From Duganella sp. BJB476 (lineage in GTDB: Bacteria > Pseudomonadota > Gammaproteobacteria > Burkholderiales > Burkholderiaceae_D): a stretch of DNA of 64,000 bases. The notes beneath the pieces are model-generated. The model did not search any database and was not told the DNA's origin. It worked only from the letters and a program-made list of their open reading frames with translations. How positions within the stretch are numbered: the stretch's first letter is position 1; each line of letters opens with the position of its first letter. This document shows positions 59,471 through 64,000 of this stretch, piece by piece. The translations under genes were made by a program, and so were the position numbers. The stretch lies in contig NZ_QVIO01000004.1 of NCBI RefSeq assembly GCF_003416895.1, positions 124,001-188,000 of the forward strand. Reading direction: 5' to 3'.

Positions 59471-60397
59471 GTGCCAGCCCGCCCTTCCAACGCCACCGAT
59501 GCCACCCCCGCCCGCGCGCCGGACGGGCTGATTTCGCATGCGGTGTTCCGCACCATGTCCGAAACGGATGCGGTGCTGGAGCGCTTCGCCTGGCTGGGCG
59601 ACGAGCTGGCGGTGGCCATCTGGCGCCGCGACACCGAGGTGGCCGAGACCAGCTACAACAAGCCGGGCCACCATACGCTGTCCTACTACATGGGCGGCGG
59701 CTACCGCACCGAGCGCGACGAGCTGCCCGGCCTGTACGGCGCGCCGGAGCGTCTATGCACGCTGCCGGACTGGCACGAGTCCAGCTGGACGGTGCGCGGG
59801 CCGTTGCGCTTCCTGCACGTCTACTTCCTGCCCGAGCATTTCACGCGGCGCGCGGTGGTGGAGCTGGACCGCGAGCCGCGCGAGGTCACGCTGGCCGACC
59901 GCACCTACTTTGAAGATGAACGCATCGGCCGCCTGTGCGCGGACCTGGCGGATATGTCGTGGGAAGGTGCGGATGGTCAACTGCGCGCCAACGAGGTCGC
60001 GCACGAGACCTTGAGCCACCTGCTGCTGTCGCAATCGATGCCACAGCATCAGCAGCGCGTGCGCGGTGGCTTGGCTCCGGTGGTGCGGCGCCGGCTGGCG
60101 GATTACATCGAAGCGAACCTGGGGCAGAATATCTCGCTGGGCATGCTGGCGCAGTTGGCGTGCATGTCGGAGTACCATCTGGCGCGGATGTTCAGGATCT
60201 CGTTCGGCATGCCGCCGTCGGCGTGGATCGCGGCGCGCCGCGTGGAACATGCGCGCCAGCTGTTGAAGACCACCGACCAACCCTTGCAGCAGATCGCCGA
60301 CGCCTGCGGCTATGCTGACCTGAGCCACTTCAGCCACCGCTTCCGCGACAGCGTCGGCGCGCCGCCCAGCCGTTACCGCAGCATCGTTACGTCGTAG
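59471..60397 (+). CDS. AraC-family transcriptional regulator
   Basis: A 308-residue regulator with a long N-terminal sensor domain and a C-terminal double helix-turn-helix (NISLGMLAQLACMSEYHLARMFRISFGMPPSAWI, IADACGYADLSHFSHRFRDSVGAPPSRYR). GTG 59471 is taken as start; the true start could be further in at ATG 59554. It is divergent from EamA and the amidohydrolase, its likely targets. It overlaps the convergent DUF1993 gene by 11 bp. Confidence 0.88.
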   Translation: MPARPSNATDATPARAPDGLISHAVFRTMSETDAVLERFAWLGDELAVAIWRRDTEVAETSYNKPGHHTLSYYMGGGYRTERDELPGLYGAPERLCTLPDWHESSWTVRGPLRFLHVYFLPEHFTRRAVVELDREPREVTLADRTYFEDERIGRLCADLADMSWEGADGQLRANEVAHETLSHLLLSQSMPQHQQRVRGGLAPVVRRRLADYIEANLGQNISLGMLAQLACMSEYHLARMFRISFGMPPSAWIAARRVEHARQLLKTTDQPLQQIADACGYADLSHFSHRFRDSVGAPPSRYRSIVTS

Positions 60398-60890
60398 GCT
60401 TTTCGAACGAGAAGCCCGGCGCGTACAGGTGGTAGCCGTCGAAGTCCTGCTTGCCGATGTCCGCCCCGTGGCTGCGCGCGATCGCGTAGGCCATGCTGAA
60501 GTGGAAGTAGAAGTTGGGCAGGATGTACAGGTTCAGATATTCATTGGCCGGCAGTTCGATGTCGGCAAAACCGGCGCGGTCACGGCACATGCGGTCGGCC
60601 GGGCCTTCGAACTGCTGCAGCGGGATAGCGGCGATGTAGGCGATGGTGTCATCGATCTGCTTCGCCAGCGCGGCAAAGGACAACTCAACGCCATCGAAAC
60701 TCACCGGCGGCAAACCCGCTAGCGGACAACATCCCCGCAACGCAAAATTAGCCGTGGCCCGCACCTGCGAGGCAAACGGCAGCATCTCCGCATGCAGCCG
60801 AGCGCCAAGTATTTTGGGGTTCGCTTCTAGTTTTTTGATGATTCCGGCCAGTTGGCCGAGCGATCGATTAAATATGGTCGGTGCGTGCAT
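60387..60890 (-). CDS. DUF1993 family protein
   Basis: A 167-residue DinB-like four-helix protein of DUF1993. It has FNRSLGQLAGIIKKLEANP at the start, LHAEMLPFASQVRATANFA with the conserved helix, and ANEYLNLYILPNFYFHFSMAYAIARSHGADIGKQDF at the end. The family's function is unknown; related DinB proteins are metal-dependent thiol enzymes. AAGGA upstream supports ATG 60890. Confidence 0.88.
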   Translation of the reverse strand: MHAPTIFNRSLGQLAGIIKKLEANPKILGARLHAEMLPFASQVRATANFALRGCCPLAGLPPVSFDGVELSFAALAKQIDDTIAYIAAIPLQQFEGPADRMCRDRAGFADIELPANEYLNLYILPNFYFHFSMAYAIARSHGADIGKQDFDGYHLYAPGFSFEKPTT

Positions 60891-61023
60891 GTCGATATCC
60901 TTCTGGTTCGGCATGATATTAGCTCACACAAGCCCTGTGACCAATCAAAACCAGCGTCTTCTTCTCAAGCGATAGTTTGGGTAACCGTGTAGTTGCGAAT
61001 GAAAAATCCGGCAGGAGCTGGAG

Positions 61024-61476
61024 ATGACGAATCCTGATATTCGTACCACAAGCGCTTTCTATGCAACGCTCAACGACAAGAGTCAAGTCAGCAGCATCCT
61101 CAACGGCATTGATCCTAAGTACATGAATCCCAACAGCCGGTTTGGAAAAGCCTTTTATGTTTCGGAGGACGCCGAGACAGCGCTGTCCGAAATGAAGCAC
61201 TACGGCATCCAGGCAACGCACGTGATCCGGTTCTCGATGACTCAGAGTGCCATGAGAGTGCTGGACTTAACGGAACCTGATGTGGCCGCGAAATATGATT
61301 ATGTTGGAGGCGCTATTAGCTCGGTCACTCAATCGATAGGGGCAGCCGCACGCAGGGATGGATATAACGTCATTCATTTTCGTTCAGAGAGAGCTGCCGG
61401 AAAAAGTAACCACGCTATACTGCAAGACTACAATCAGATATTAAAGCCTCAGATTGTTACTCCGGTGGAAAAATGA
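61024..61476 (+). CDS. Free-standing RES-like (NAD-degrading type) toxin domain
   Basis: A 150-residue protein of visibly lower GC than its neighbours. NSRFGKAFYVSEDAETALSEMKH, VLDLTEPDVAAKYDYVGG and VIHFRSERAAGKSNHAIL fit the RES fold, with Arg39, Tyr45, Glu56 and Ser121 at the positions of the RES signature. RES toxins degrade NAD+ or transfer ADP-ribose. Similar domains occur as Rhs/polymorphic toxin C-termini. An in-frame stop 15 nt before ATG 61024 shows it is free-standing, not the end of an Rhs frame. It overlaps the next gene (ATGA), as toxin/immunity pairs do. There is no secretion signal. Confidence 0.7.
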   Translation: MTNPDIRTTSAFYATLNDKSQVSSILNGIDPKYMNPNSRFGKAFYVSEDAETALSEMKHYGIQATHVIRFSMTQSAMRVLDLTEPDVAAKYDYVGGAISSVTQSIGAAARRDGYNVIHFRSERAAGKSNHAILQDYNQILKPQIVTPVEK

Positions 61477-61951
61477 AACTTGTACTCTTTGAATACCGAT
61501 GTGAGTCCTGTGGAATTTCCTTCAAAGCTCCGCAAGTAAGTCCTCATGCCTACGGCGAATTTTTGCTCAGGAAGAAGAACTCTCCCGCGTTACGCTATCT
61601 GGATGCTGTACATTGCATCGCCTATTCCGAGGTCGCCAGCGAATTAAAAGCAAATGTTCAGGCAAGAGGGCTGGACGAAGTAAAGCAAGCCGAGGTTTTA
61701 CAAGCGATCTTTGGGGTGGTCGCCTGCGATCCGGATATCGACGGTGAACCGTTCGAGATGGGACTGCCGCCTTATTGTCCCGAATGTGCCGGCCAGTCGG
61801 CTTCCGCCTGGAGCATCACCGAGCCGATAGAGTTTATCGAGCTCGAGATTCCCGCGCCAACCTTCCTGCTCTGGACCAGCCTCACAACTCAAGAGAAAAG
61901 AACAAGAATCTGGGACAGTTTGCGCAAGTGCCTACCCCAGTCGCGCGTCGC

Positions 61952-61955
<4 letters not shown>
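61473..61955 (+). CDS. Probable immunity protein with a four-cysteine zinc site
   Basis: A 160-residue protein overlapping the toxin gene by 4 bp. The N-terminal FEYRCESCG (Cys10, Cys13) and a later YCPECAG (about 105-108) would form a zinc ribbon; the rest is helical and acidic (EFIELEIPAP). I recognise no family. Location, overlap and shared low GC suggest it neutralises the preceding toxin. Its stop overlaps the convergent recQ stop by 4 bp. Confidence 0.65.
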
Positions 61956-63775
<1,820 letters not shown>

Positions 63776-63815
63776 TTCTACTACTCGATTCCGACAACAA
63801 AACTACGACTAAGGT

Positions 63816-64000
63816 TTAATCGGCCCAGACGATGACGCCGGTGTAACCGGTGACCAGCACCATCAGGCCGAAGGCGATGCGATACCACGCGAACGCGGTG
63901 AAGGTGTGCGAGCTGATATAACGCAGCAGCCAGCGCACGCACAGGAAGGCCGAGACGAAGGCCGCCACGGTGCCGATCGAGAACAGCGGCAGGTCGGAGG
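63816..64000 (-). CDS. uppP: Undecaprenyl-diphosphatase UppP (BacA), C-terminal part
   Basis: The reverse strand reads SDLPLFSIGTVAAFVSAFLC, WLLRYISSHTFTAFAWYRIAFG, and ends VIVWAD-stop, matching the last two membrane helices of UppP. UppP recycles the undecaprenyl carrier for peptidoglycan. The 5' part lies past the window end. Confidence 0.85.
   Translation of the reverse strand, partial: SDLPLFSIGTVAAFVSAFLCVRWLLRYISSHTFTAFAWYRIAFGLMVLVTGYTGVIVWAD

Overview
The window is high-GC chromosomal DNA from a betaproteobacterium, most likely Oxalobacteraceae (Massilia, Duganella or Janthinobacterium type). That is inferred from the gene neighbourhoods (hrcA/fur/bamE/dapB, then exbB/exbD and leuS-lptE-holA-proA-hemJ), two PEP-CTERM proteins, a TonB-receptor/flavin-halogenase sugar regulon and the large signalling proteins. 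No replication origin, rRNA, CRISPR array or complete insertion sequence was seen. One tRNA, tRNA-Gly(CCC), is present.

Layout. 1-17991 is mostly housekeeping: a partial metallophosphoesterase, a HAD phosphatase, hrcA, fur, bamE, dapB, exbB/exbD, a barstar homologue, map, a VOC protein with an AraC regulator, then leuS, lptE, holA, proA, hemJ, a DsbA-like isomerase, an RlmL-type methyltransferase and a Bcr/CflA pump. Two copies of a long palindromic element sit at 5850-5935 (between exbB and exbD) and 8783-8861 (touching the leuS promoter). 18139-24182 is a three-gene signalling cluster: an HDOD-GAF-histidine kinase, a REC-PAS-GGDEF-EAL regulator and a 13-repeat Sel1 protein. 24262-35840 is accessory: a small lipoprotein, an orphan flagellin with a possible sigma-28 promoter, a tautomerase/DUF4865 pair with a divergent LysR regulator, an M28 peptidase, a beta-propeller protein, two PEP-CTERM proteins, three tandem tail-collar proteins with a small partner, and a PAS chemoreceptor.

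The most unusual locus is 36451-43987, just downstream of tRNA-Gly and an AT-rich, palindrome-rich 430-bp gap. Six same-strand genes encode a glycine-zipper protein, a caspase-fold lipoprotein with a BON-like domain, a DUF4384 protein, a 1000-residue tubulin/FtsZ-like GTPase, a zinc-ribbon/membrane/TPR protein and a lipoprotein. A short motif around a lysine (Y-x-[AS]-K-[SGA]-[IL]-x-F-x-[DE]-[DE]) occurs once in the caspase, in the linker where p20/p10 processing would be expected, and three times in the DUF4384 protein. This suggests a protease with a built-in partner or substrate.

44073-46115 holds OhrR/Ohr peroxide defence with a coupled Tat-exported hydrolase. 47190-54530 is a sugar-uptake regulon: a flavin halogenase-like protein, a TonB receptor, an AmpG-like transporter and a GH1 beta-glucosidase. 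Four LacI-type operators spaced exactly 21 bp apart lie in the halogenase/receptor gap, and a fifth lies before the glucosidase. 54669-64000 holds trmB, a periplasmic binding protein, an amidohydrolase, a permease, an AraC regulator, a free-standing RES-like toxin with its probable immunity gene, recQ and the end of uppP.
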